DNA from: Paraburkholderia sp041321145
Lineage (GTDB): Bacteria; Pseudomonadota; Gammaproteobacteria; Burkholderiales; Burkholderiaceae
Direction of reading: 5' to 3'
Assembly (NCBI RefSeq): GCF_041321145.1
Contig: NZ_JBGGWA010000002.1
Location: forward strand, 496,001-560,000
Length of the DNA stretch: 64,000 nt
The translations under genes were made by a program, and so were the position numbers. The notes below the pieces were generated by a model. It searched no databases. It saw nothing but the letters and a program-made list of their open reading frames with translations, and had not been told where the DNA came from. Positions 18,656 through 26,911 of this stretch are shown in pieces; position 1 is the stretch's first letter, and every line of letters starts with the position of its first letter.

Positions 18656-20140
18656 AGTCGGACCTGACCAATCTTCAAAGCCCTGCGGGATGAGGCTTTG
18701 AGTCCGAAATGCGTTTGTGGGAATGGCAGGGACCTGGCATATTAACGCGTGAATCCTGCATTTTTCGACGAGGTGCAGATGGGTCCGAAGACGCCTGTGA
18801 CGGCGGGAGATTTCTTCCGGCAACCGCTGCGAGAACAGATCAACCTGAAACATCCGCTGGTGCGCCTGACTGACCTGATCAACTGGGAGCGGCTGGACGC
18901 GTCGATGATCGAGAGCTTCGTGTCGGGCAAAGGTCGGCCAGCGAGCTCGCCACGTCTGATTGCGGGGCTGCTGTATTTGCAGCATGCGTTCGATCTGTCC
19001 GACGAAGAGGTCGTCTGGCAATGGGCGGAGAACCCGTACTGGCAGGTCTTCATGGGCGAAACGTATTTGCAGGCCGAGCCTCCGATCGACCCGTCGAGCC
19101 TGACGCGCTGGCGCAAGCGACTGGGCGAAGCCGGCGTTGAAGAGTTGCTGGCCGAGACGATCGAAGCAGCAAAACGTGCTGGCGTGATCAGGGCCTCGAG
19201 CGTGAAGCGCGTGATTGTAGACACAACGGTTATGGAGAAGGCGATCGCCCATCCAACCGATTCGCGATTGCTCGAGCGGTGTCGGGAACATCTGGTGAAG
19301 GCGGCCGCGCGGCACGGCCTGAAGCTGCGGCAGAACTACAACCGCGAGGCGCCGCGACTGGGGCTGCAGATTGGCCGCTACGCTCACGCGAAGCAGTACA
19401 GGCGCATGAGGAAGGCATTGCGCACGCTGCGTTCGCGCGTTGGGCGAGTGATGCGCGATGTGGAGCGACAGGTCGCCCAGGTGGCAGACTCAGGCCGCGT
19501 GGCCTTGCAGGAGCTGATTGACCGCACGAAGCGGATCCTGTCGCAGAAGCCGAAGGACAAAATCAAGCTCTACGCGCTGCACGCACTGGAAGTTGAATGT
19601 CTGGCGAAGGGCAAGGCCCGCACACCCCTACGAATTCGGCGTGAAGGTGTCGATCACGACGACCCAAAAGGAAGGCCTGGTCGTTGGCATGCGTTCGATG
19701 CCTGGCAATCCGTACGACGGTCACACGCTGGCTGAAGCGCTGGAGCAGGCGGCAATCCTGTGCGACGCCACGCCAGAAGTCGCCATCGTCGACCGTGGAT
19801 ACAAGGGTGGCGCGGTCGACGGCGTGAAGATCTACCACCCGGGTTTGCGGCGGGGCATCACTCGCGGAGTACGCGCGATGATCAGACGGCGAAGTGCAAT
19901 CGAGCCAGCCATCGGCCACATGAAGACAGACGGAAAACTCGATCGCAACTGGCTCAAAGGCGCGCTCGGCGATGCGATGCACGCGGTACTGTGTGGCGCT
20001 GGCCGCAACCTGCGGATGATCCTGAGGAAGCTGCGGCTTTTTTGCGTCTTCGTTCTCGCTGCTTTGCTCAACCGATGCATTGCCGCCGACGTGACGGCGC
20101 GACGCCGGCGCAACGAGAAACGAATTGTTCAGGGTCGACT
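18656..20140 (+). mobile_element. IS5-type insertion sequence
   Basis: Element of about 1.5 kb bounded by imperfect inverted repeats: AGTCGGACCTGACCAAT at 18656-18672 and its partner at 20124-20140 (reverse complement AGTCGACCCTGAACAAT), matching at 14 of 17 positions. It carries one DDE transposase gene. No clear target duplication is seen. It begins 36 bases after the stop of sheath copy 1 and lies about 410 bases before copy 2, so it has separated the pair without breaking either. The interior is GC-rich, unlike the flanks. Confidence 0.8.
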
Positions 20141-20183
20141 TTTTAATCGGCTTGCAGAGCCCACTCTCACGACCTTCAATTAA
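18779..20183 (+). pseudogene. IS5-family transposase, frameshifted
   Basis: DUF772-plus-DDE transposase split over two frames. Frame one (from 18779, possibly a GTG at 18749) covers the N-terminal part through VIVDTTVMEKA, the first catalytic Asp. Frame two holds VAIVDRGYKGG, the second Asp, and RRSAIEPAIGHMK, the catalytic Glu. The shift is at 19625-19628: a run of four C where three would join KARTP directly to YEFGVKVSI. No slippery A-run of the kind used in programmed frameshifting is there, so this looks like a one-base insertion or a sequencing error. The C-terminal frame reads through the right inverted repeat to a stop at 20181 in flanking DNA. Confidence 0.85.
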
Positions 20184-20553
20184 CATTAATTTAAATAATG
20201 TACCTCGGCCCTGATTTTTGGCAGAGAAGAGCGCAAGCTCTGCTTACAGCAATGCATTGCATCACATCGGCCGCCGGCCACACGCAAAAGTTTGCAATCA
20301 AAAATTGCAGCTATTAGCGCTCAATTGTCGCATGCCATTTTTTACAATCAAAACCTGCTAGAGTAGTCACGAAAAGATTTTTATCATACAACCGCATTGA
20401 ATACCAAACCCGGTCGGGGCGCCTCGCATGCGCCCTTGCCCTGGAAATGGATTTTCAATATTCAAAAATAGCATTACGCAAGAACAACTATTTAATTTTA
20501 CGGCAGGATTAATTTTTTAGCGTTTTAAATGAACATATCCGGAGATCTCTCAA
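20184..20553. other. AT-rich non-coding region before sheath gene 2
   Basis: 370 bases without a gene. It contains a perfect 12-bp palindrome GCAATGCATTGC at 20249-20260, an inverted pair TGCAAT/ATTGCA at 20293-20309 and a GCAGAG/CTCTGC pair at 20221-20243. These may be regulator sites or part of the promoter of sheath copy 2. Confidence 0.5.
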
Positions 20554-21597
20554 ATGTCTGCGACACCCACTTACCCAGGCGTGTACGTTACAGAAGACGC
20601 AACGCCTTCGATCTCCGTCAGCGCAACGGCTACCGCCGTGCCTATCATTGCGCTATGGGAAATGCCGAGCGGACCCGCCCGAAAATTCAAAAATTATTTA
20701 GAATTCAATAGCTCTTCCTTAGCCACTGGGAACTATGATCATCAATACATGCGGGCTTATTTTGAGTGTGGAGGGGGGCCTTGCTACGTCGTGTCATATC
20801 ATGACTTCTTAACAGAAGCACTAAAATACAACGACATAACTTTGCTGGTCGCCGGAGCAGAAAAAGATATCGAATCCAAAGCAACAGACCTCTGCCAGCC
20901 GGGCGCCGGATTATTTGCCATTCTGGACGGCCCGACGACAGAAATTACCGGAGGCGGCTCGGCCAACTCTTATCCAGCCAGCCCGTTTGGCGCAGTGTAT
21001 TATCCCTATTTGAGACCGGACTGGTCGACCGTCAATATCCCTCCGAGCATCGTAATGGCGGCTCTATACTGCGTATCTGATCGCACTCGCGGCGTATGGA
21101 AAGCACCTGCAAATATCGCTTTACCCGCCAATTACCAGGCGTGTTATTCAATAACAGATGATATTCAGAGCCAATACAATAGTGGCAAAGCAATTAACAT
21201 GATTCGCAAGCTTGACGACCGAGGCCTCCTTGTGTGGGGTGCGCGAACACTGGAAGACAGCGACGACTGGCGTTACATCTCAGTCCGCCGGCTATTCAAC
21301 AGCGCGGAGCGTGATATAAAAGCCGCCATGGGTGCCATGGTATTTGAGCCGAATAATCAGCCAACCTGGGAAACGGTGCGTACTGCGATTACCAACTATC
21401 TGCATAATCTGTGGCGGCAAGGTGCATTAACCGGCGCGACCGAACAGGAAGCCTATTTTGTGCGCATCGGCAAAGGCATCACCATGTCCGATGATGACAT
21501 TGCAGAAGGAAAAATGATTGCCGACGTCGGCATGGCGGCCGTGCGCCCCGCAGAATTTATTATCCTGCAGTTCACGCAGAATATAGGCCCGCGCTGA
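20554..21597 (+). CDS. orphan contractile tail sheath-like protein, copy 2
   Basis: 347 aa, a close paralogue of the protein at 17579. It has the same sheath signatures: TYPGVYVTEDATPSIS at the N-terminus, then RGVWKAPAN, WGARTLEDSDDWRYISVRR, VFEPNNQPTW and RPAEFIILQFTQ. Differences are concentrated in the middle third (residues 50-175), and the C-terminal assembly domain is nearly unchanged. GGAG lies ahead of the ATG, a better ribosome-binding site than in copy 1. In related machines two sheath variants can co-assemble with one forming the first ring, so a heteromeric structure is possible, but no tube protein is encoded nearby. Both copies are intact and full length. Confidence 0.85.
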   Translation: MSATPTYPGVYVTEDATPSISVSATATAVPIIALWEMPSGPARKFKNYLEFNSSSLATGNYDHQYMRAYFECGGGPCYVVSYHDFLTEALKYNDITLLVAGAEKDIESKATDLCQPGAGLFAILDGPTTEITGGGSANSYPASPFGAVYYPYLRPDWSTVNIPPSIVMAALYCVSDRTRGVWKAPANIALPANYQACYSITDDIQSQYNSGKAINMIRKLDDRGLLVWGARTLEDSDDWRYISVRRLFNSAERDIKAAMGAMVFEPNNQPTWETVRTAITNYLHNLWRQGALTGATEQEAYFVRIGKGITMSDDDIAEGKMIADVGMAAVRPAEFIILQFTQNIGPR

Positions 21598-21653
21598 CGC
21601 ATCGCGCGCGTGTCCTGGTCAATTTCTGGATGCATGCCGATACTGCTGCAATT

Positions 21654-21687
21654 CACCCATAAGCGGAACGTCTCAGCTTATGGGGTG
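21654..21687 (+). terminator. hairpin downstream of sheath copy 2
   Basis: Arms CACCCATAAGC (21654-21664) and GCTTATGGGGTG (21676-21687) pair over 11 bp with one bulged base. No T-run follows, so it is a possible but atypical terminator. The remainder of 21598-22124 shows no gene. Confidence 0.5.
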
Positions 21688-22124
21688 ATCGACAGCCACC
21701 TGCCCAAATATTCCCAAGTTTACCAAGGAGTGAATTCTCCTCGAGCCGCGACAAATCTACGCCACACAGCCTGCACGCCGGCCAGAATATTCTCCGCACC
21801 GCATCGTGACAATCGTCGATCCGGATGCGTCACGCGCGGCAGACCGACCCGCACGCCAGCGCGTCACTCATGCGACTCCCTTTCGACCTTCCCGTGTCAT
21901 CCACCGCCATTACCGTGGGCCGCGAAGGTACAATGGCTTAATCCCAGACACAGTCCTGCTGTCTGAGCGCAAGAACAGGCATCCCGCGAACACGTCGCGT
22001 CGCGTCATGTTCGCGCCTTGCGGCGCGGGCATTCTCTCGCTTGGGTGCGATTGTCCGGTGCTTCGGACTGTCCCGCTGACCGCTGCCCCGCAACCGCGCG
22101 CCGCGCACAAGAGACTGACGAGCC

Positions 22125-22571
22125 ATGCCACGTTTTGCCCATATCTTCGAAGCCGCCGCCGATACGCTGAACGCCTATTACCAGGCTGTCGCCGAGGTCA
22201 ATATCGACAGCTTGATGGGCCTGTGGATCGATGAAGAATTCGCCAGCTGCATCTGCGCCGACGGCTCCCACCTGCACGGCCTCGACAATATTCGCGCCGG
22301 CTTGCAGATCCAGCTCGAAGTCGCGCCCGTTTCGATCGAACCGCTCGATATTCGCGTCTACGACAGCCTCGGCACCGTCGTCTACGCGATTGCCGAAGCG
22401 CACCGGCGAGCCGATCCGAAGGCTACGCCCGCGATGGTATTCACCACTTACGTGATGGTTCACGAGCGCGGCGAGTGGAAGATTGCACATATTCACGCGA
22501 GTCCGATGCCGAATGAGGCCGCTAGTCAGTTCGCCACGAAGATGCGGCATGGCCAGGGGTCGCTGCACTGA
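22125..22571 (+). CDS. SnoaL-like / NTF2-fold protein
   Basis: 148-aa protein with the cone-shaped alpha+beta pattern of the SnoaL/NTF2 superfamily: an N-terminal helix pair (DTLNAYYQAVAEVNIDSLM), a central HLHGLDNIRAG segment, and a C-terminal strand set with VFTTYVMVHERGEWKIAHIH. Members act as small enzymes or ligand-binding proteins, and the substrate is not evident. It precedes the YheT-type hydrolase gene on the same strand by about 55 bases. First GC-rich gene after the sheath islet. Confidence 0.75.
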   Translation: MPRFAHIFEAAADTLNAYYQAVAEVNIDSLMGLWIDEEFASCICADGSHLHGLDNIRAGLQIQLEVAPVSIEPLDIRVYDSLGTVVYAIAEAHRRADPKATPAMVFTTYVMVHERGEWKIAHIHASPMPNEAASQFATKMRHGQGSLH

Positions 22572-22627
22572 CGCTTGACCGGTGCTTCGACTTATTCACC
22601 GGTTTCATTTTTTGTTTCGACGCTGGT

Positions 22628-23794
22628 ATGAGCACGCCCCACAGGAAGTCCCCCGCCTCGAAGGAAGTCCCCCGCCCCGAAGGAAGTCCGCTTGAGGGAT
22701 TGGGGCAATGGGCGACGACCCACGATAAATCCGCTCCTTCCGGCGCTGCACGCGCCGCGTCTGCCGTCGAGGCCACCGTCGATCTGCTCTACCGCGCGCC
22801 GCTCTGGCTGCCGAACCGGCATGCGCAGACTATCGTCCCGTCGCTGTTCGCGCGCCGGCCGGCAGTCACTTTCCGGCGCGAACGCTGGGATACGCCTGAT
22901 GGCGACTTCATCGATCTCGATTGGGTGGTGCATGACGGCGGACCTGCCTCCGCGCGCGCACCATCCGCCCCACTTCAGATTCCCGCCGACGGCGCGCCGC
23001 TGTTCGTGCTGTTTCACGGCCTGGAAGGCAGTTCGACCTCGCACTATGCAGCGACGTTGATGGCGGCTGCGCGCGCGTATGGCTGGCACGGCGTCGTGCC
23101 ACATTTTCGCAGTTGCAGCGGAGCGCTGAATCTGTTGCCGCGTTTCTACCATCTCGCCGACAGCAACGAAGTCGACTGGATCCTGCGGCGCTTGCGCGCC
23201 GCGCATCGGGGGCCGATCGTGGCCGCGGGCGTGTCGCTCGGCGGCAATGTGCTGCTGCGCTGGCTCGGCGAGCGGCGCGAAGATGCGTCGCCGGTGATCT
23301 CGGCCGCCGCGGTGATTTCGACGCCGATCGACGTGCATGCCGGCGGCCGTGCGCTGTCGCAGGGTTTCGGCATGGTCTACACGCGCAGTTTCCTGAAGAC
23401 GCTGAAGCAGAAGGCCGAGCAGAAGCTGGTGCAGTTTCCGGGGCTGTTCGATCGAGACGCGATGCTGGCGAGCCGCACGATGTACGACTTCGACAACGTG
23501 GTGACGGCGCCGCTGCACGGTTTTCGCAATACCGACGACTACTGGAGTTCGGCGACCACGCGCCCGCTGCTGCCCGGGATTGCCGTACCGACGCTGGTGT
23601 TGAACGCGCGCAACGACCCGTTCCTTCCGGCCGCGGCATTGCCGACCCGGCACGAGGTGTCGGCGGTAGTGGAACTCGATCAACCCAAACACGGCGGCCA
23701 CGCCGGATTTATGACCGGGCCGTTTCCCGGCCGCATCGACTGGCTGTCGCGGCGCGTGTTCGGTTATCTGGAGCGATACGTCGATCATGGATGA
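22628..23794 (+). CDS. YheT-family alpha/beta hydrolase
   Basis: Alpha/beta-fold hydrolase of the YheT group, of unsettled substrate. The conserved opening LWLPNRHAQTIVPSL, the oxyanion-hole segment FHGLEGSS, the nucleophile elbow GVSLGGNV, and the late PKHGGHAGF with the catalytic His are visible. 388 aa from the ATG at 22628, longer than the usual ~340 because the first 50 residues are low-complexity. The start of that stretch carries a near-duplicate 17-base sequence (CCCGCCTCGAAGGAAGTC type), resembling intergenic repeats of this group, so the true start is uncertain. Overlaps the next gene by 8 bases. Confidence 0.82.
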   Translation: MSTPHRKSPASKEVPRPEGSPLEGLGQWATTHDKSAPSGAARAASAVEATVDLLYRAPLWLPNRHAQTIVPSLFARRPAVTFRRERWDTPDGDFIDLDWVVHDGGPASARAPSAPLQIPADGAPLFVLFHGLEGSSTSHYAATLMAAARAYGWHGVVPHFRSCSGALNLLPRFYHLADSNEVDWILRRLRAAHRGPIVAAGVSLGGNVLLRWLGERREDASPVISAAAVISTPIDVHAGGRALSQGFGMVYTRSFLKTLKQKAEQKLVQFPGLFDRDAMLASRTMYDFDNVVTAPLHGFRNTDDYWSSATTRPLLPGIAVPTLVLNARNDPFLPAAALPTRHEVSAVVELDQPKHGGHAGFMTGPFPGRIDWLSRRVFGYLERYVDHG

Positions 23795-24359
23795 CATCGT
23801 CAAGCAGGCATTGGCCAAGTGGCCGAACGTGCCGAGTTGCACGGGATGGTTGATGTTGGACCGGCGCGGCAACTGGCGCATGCGGGATGAGGCCGCTCAG
23901 GCCAGCGGTGCGCCCGGTACGCCGATTCGGCATGAAGCGTTGCTCGGATTTATCAATCGGAATTACGCCGCCGATGATCGCGGGCAGTGGTTTTTCCAGA
24001 ATGGGCCGCAGCGGGTGTATGTCGAGTTGGGTTATACGCCGTGGGTGGTGAGGTTGTCAGCCGATGCTGCCGGGGTGCTTTCCTTGACTGACCAGGCCGG
24101 TCGGACTTTCGAGCCTTCGGCTGTGTTTGTCGACGATGAAGGTGGAATTCTGTTTGTCGATGGCTCGGCGCCACCGAGCGTCGCTGTTTTGCACGATCAC
24201 GACCTTGAGGTTTTTTCTGATCACGCAGCGTTGGGCGATGACTCGATGAGCGGGGCGTTTCGCTGGAACAATGGCGTGGTGTTGCCCTTGCAGGGCGTGC
24301 AGCGAAATGAGGTTGCCGCGCGGTTCGGGTTTGTCGACAGTCCGGCGGCGCGTGTCTAG
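23787..24359 (+). CDS. conserved hypothetical DUF-type protein
   Basis: 190-aa soluble protein with no signal peptide and no motif I can assign to a function. It is mostly strands, with GWLMLDRRGNWRM near the start and FFQNGPQRVYVELGY, PWVVRL in the middle. A family of similar proteins lies next to YheT hydrolases in Burkholderiales, so it may act with the upstream hydrolase. The ATG lies inside the last codons of that gene, an 8-base overlap that implies coupled translation. Confidence 0.7.
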   Translation: MDDIVKQALAKWPNVPSCTGWLMLDRRGNWRMRDEAAQASGAPGTPIRHEALLGFINRNYAADDRGQWFFQNGPQRVYVELGYTPWVVRLSADAAGVLSLTDQAGRTFEPSAVFVDDEGGILFVDGSAPPSVAVLHDHDLEVFSDHAALGDDSMSGAFRWNNGVVLPLQGVQRNEVAARFGFVDSPAARV

Positions 24360-24434
24360 ATGTTTTGCGTGCCTAACGCCTGAGTCCTTTGCACAGGCTA
24401 CGTTCTGGTCAGAGATAGCGAAGGCCGGCAGCCA

Positions 24435-26150
24435 CTAACTCTTCTCGTCAAGCCGTTCCTCTTTGTAGCGGCTCTCCATTTCATGTAACCGGGCATCGAC
24501 GGTGGCGAGATCGTAGTAGCCGATCGCCTTCAGATCACGCGCTTCCTTCAGTTGCCGGATGGCCGACGGCCACGCCCCCTCGAGCGCGAATTTTTCGGCC
24601 AGCGCCCGATGCTGCGTCAACGCATCCCCACTGCCGGCGCTTGCCTGCGCAAGATACATCCACCAGGCAGGCTGATCGGATTGTGCACGCGTTTCCTTCC
24701 GAGCCAGAGCCTGCGCGTCGGCAAATCGCTTCAAAGTCAGCAACGTTCGGATATGCATGTCGATCGCGGCGTTCGACTGCGGCCAGCGCTTCTGTGCAAA
24801 CGCGGCAAGACGGGCCGCCTCCTCATCACGCCCGGCGCGGCGCGCGATGTCGGCAGCCAGCACGTCGAGACTCGGCGAACTTCGCATGGGCTCCCCTTCG
24901 CCCTGTTCGCCGGCGGCAAACGCGGCACGCGATGAAGCCAGCGACGCCGCCGCATCGTCGTAACGCTCAAGCAGCATCTGCCCATACGCAATCCCGTACC
25001 AATTCGCGGCGACGTTCACCGCCATACGATCCTCGATTTCGGAGCGCAGGCGCGAAATCTCATCGGCGTATTCACTGCGCGAACGGTCCTGCAGCAAGCG
25101 CGCCCGCGCCCGCACAAAACCATATTCGGACGTCTGATGCGGCTGCCGGTAAGGCGCGCGACGGGCACGGTCTTCCATGTCGGCAATCCGTTCGCCAGTC
25201 AGCGGGTGGGTGCGTGCGTAGGCCGGTATGCCCGTGTCGCTCATCGCCGCGCGATCGAGGCGGCCGAAAAACGTCGTCATCGCATAAGGGTCGTAGCCGG
25301 CGCCGGCCAGCAGCAGAAAGCCGACGCGGTCCGCTTCATGCTCGGCGGAGCGCGAGAAACGCAACTGGTTGTCGATCGCATAGGCCTGGCCGCCAATCGC
25401 AATCGCGCTGCCGAGGTCGCCGCTGTGCGCGAGCACGCCCGCCAGAATACCGAACAGCAGACCGGCGAGCGCGGCATAGGAACTGCGCTCGCCGGTGGTG
25501 ATCATCCGCGAAATGTGCCGCTGCAAGACGTGCCCCATCTCATGGCCGAGCACGGAGGCCAGTTCGGACTCGGTCTGCGTCGTCACGATCAAACCGGTGT
25601 TCACGCCGATAAAACCGCCCGGCAACGAGAAGGCGTTGATCTGCGTGTCGCGGACCGCGAACAGCTCGAAGTCCGGACGATAGCCGCCGATGTATAACGC
25701 GCTCGCCGCCGCGGCGAGTTTCGCGGCGACCGAGTTCAGGTAGTCGCGCACCAGCCAGTCGTCGAGATAGTCGGGGTCGCGGCGCAACTCGCGCATCACG
25801 CGCTCGCCGAGTTTGCGCTCGGCTTGTGGCGTCAGCGAGCCGGAGCCGCCGTTGCCGAGATCGGGCAGTTGTTGCGTGACGATCGGTGCACGCCAACCCA
25901 GGTTCGCGCTGGAGTTGCCGGAGAAGCGGCTCTGTGCGCCGCCATAGACGCCAAAGACGCCTTGCGCGATGTCAGGCGGCACGATGGGATCGGCGTAGGA
26001 GGCGAGCGGCCCGCTTTCCAACGGCGGTTCCGCGGACTGCATATTGAGCGCGACGCTCGCGCTCGATACGCCACGCGATTGCGCGTAAGCGCCGGGTGGC
26101 GCCACGAGCGTGACAGACAACAACGCAGCAAGGAACCGGTTCGGACGCAT
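24435..26150 (-). CDS. M48-family periplasmic metalloprotease (BepA-like)
   Basis: Zinc metalloprotease of the BepA/YfgC type, which degrades misassembled outer-membrane proteins and aids LptD assembly. The zinc motif HEMGH lies near residue 200, with the third ligand Glu in HEADRVGF downstream. A C-terminal half of helical repeats matches the TPR domain of BepA. The ATG at 26150 starts a clear signal peptide (MRPNRFLAALLSVTL to AYAQS). The frame is open to 26219. About 571 aa, longer than E. coli BepA (about 490). Divergent from moaC. Confidence 0.88.
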   Translation of the reverse strand: MRPNRFLAALLSVTLVAPPGAYAQSRGVSSASVALNMQSAEPPLESGPLASYADPIVPPDIAQGVFGVYGGAQSRFSGNSSANLGWRAPIVTQQLPDLGNGGSGSLTPQAERKLGERVMRELRRDPDYLDDWLVRDYLNSVAAKLAAAASALYIGGYRPDFELFAVRDTQINAFSLPGGFIGVNTGLIVTTQTESELASVLGHEMGHVLQRHISRMITTGERSSYAALAGLLFGILAGVLAHSGDLGSAIAIGGQAYAIDNQLRFSRSAEHEADRVGFLLLAGAGYDPYAMTTFFGRLDRAAMSDTGIPAYARTHPLTGERIADMEDRARRAPYRQPHQTSEYGFVRARARLLQDRSRSEYADEISRLRSEIEDRMAVNVAANWYGIAYGQMLLERYDDAAASLASSRAAFAAGEQGEGEPMRSSPSLDVLAADIARRAGRDEEAARLAAFAQKRWPQSNAAIDMHIRTLLTLKRFADAQALARKETRAQSDQPAWWMYLAQASAGSGDALTQHRALAEKFALEGAWPSAIRQLKEARDLKAIGYYDLATVDARLHEMESRYKEERLDEKS

Positions 26151-26376
26151 CGCGAGGTCGGATAACGAAGTCGAAAAGCGACGCCCGCCGCTCGGACTAA
26201 GATAGCGGGCATAGGGCAATTGTAATCAGTCGTCGCGACGAGTCGGGGAGATTCGATGACCCGGGCGTTGCGGCCGTCAGGTGTAACCTCGCAAGGCGAC
26301 CCTCGGGTCGGCGCGGCCCCAGATGTCTGACCCTTGCCGCGCTGCTATGATAGGCGCCCTCTGAAGGAGCCCAACC

Positions 26377-26853
26377 ATGCCTGAACTCACTCATTTCGAC
26401 GCTGCCGGCCAGGCACATATGGTGGACGTCGGCAGCAAGCTGGAGACCAAGCGCATCGCCGTCGCGCGCGGCTCGATTCGCATGCTGCCGGAGACGTTCG
26501 CGCTGATCCGCGACGGCAACGCCAAGAAGGGCGACGTGATCGGTATCGCGCGCATCGCTGCGATTCAAGGTTCGAAGCGCACCGCCGATCTGATCCCGCT
26601 ATGTCATCCGCTTGCGCTGACGCGCGTCAAAGTGGACTTCGAGCTCGATGAAAAGCTGCCTGGCGTGCATTGCACGGTGCAGGTCGAAACGCTGGGACGC
26701 ACGGGCGTGGAGATGGAAGCGCTAACCGCCGTGCAGGTCGGACTGCTGACGGTGTACGACATGTGCAAGGCGGTGGATCGCGGGATGACGATCACCGATG
26801 TGAAAGTGCTCGAAAAACACGGCGGGAAATCGGGCGATTGGGTGGCGGCTTGA
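26377..26853 (+). CDS. moaC: cyclic pyranopterin monophosphate synthase
   Basis: Second enzyme of molybdenum cofactor synthesis, turning the MoaA product into cyclic pyranopterin monophosphate. Segments GTKRTADLIPLCHPL-like GSKRTADLIPLCHPL, with the active-site His and Cys, and VGLLTVYDMCKAVD with catalytic Asp and Lys are clear. 158 aa. GAAGGAGCC lies ahead of the ATG, and TATGAT at 26347 may be a -10 box. No other moa genes are adjacent. Confidence 0.94.
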   Translation: MPELTHFDAAGQAHMVDVGSKLETKRIAVARGSIRMLPETFALIRDGNAKKGDVIGIARIAAIQGSKRTADLIPLCHPLALTRVKVDFELDEKLPGVHCTVQVETLGRTGVEMEALTAVQVGLLTVYDMCKAVDRGMTITDVKVLEKHGGKSGDWVAA

Positions 26854-26911
26854 TGACAGCCACCGCCGTCGCCTCGCTCTCCCTCTAAAGCTTTGAAGCG
26901 AAAGCGGCGAT

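Noticed and set aside
19600..19660. Programmed frameshift in the IS transposase
   Set aside because: The shift lies at a run of four C in the middle of the gene, without an A-run slippery site or the usual position between two designed frames; a simple insertion is more likely.
17579..21597. Sheath genes as part of a type VI secretion system
   Set aside because: The signatures are of the phage-tail sheath family, not TssB/TssC, and no tss genes are present.
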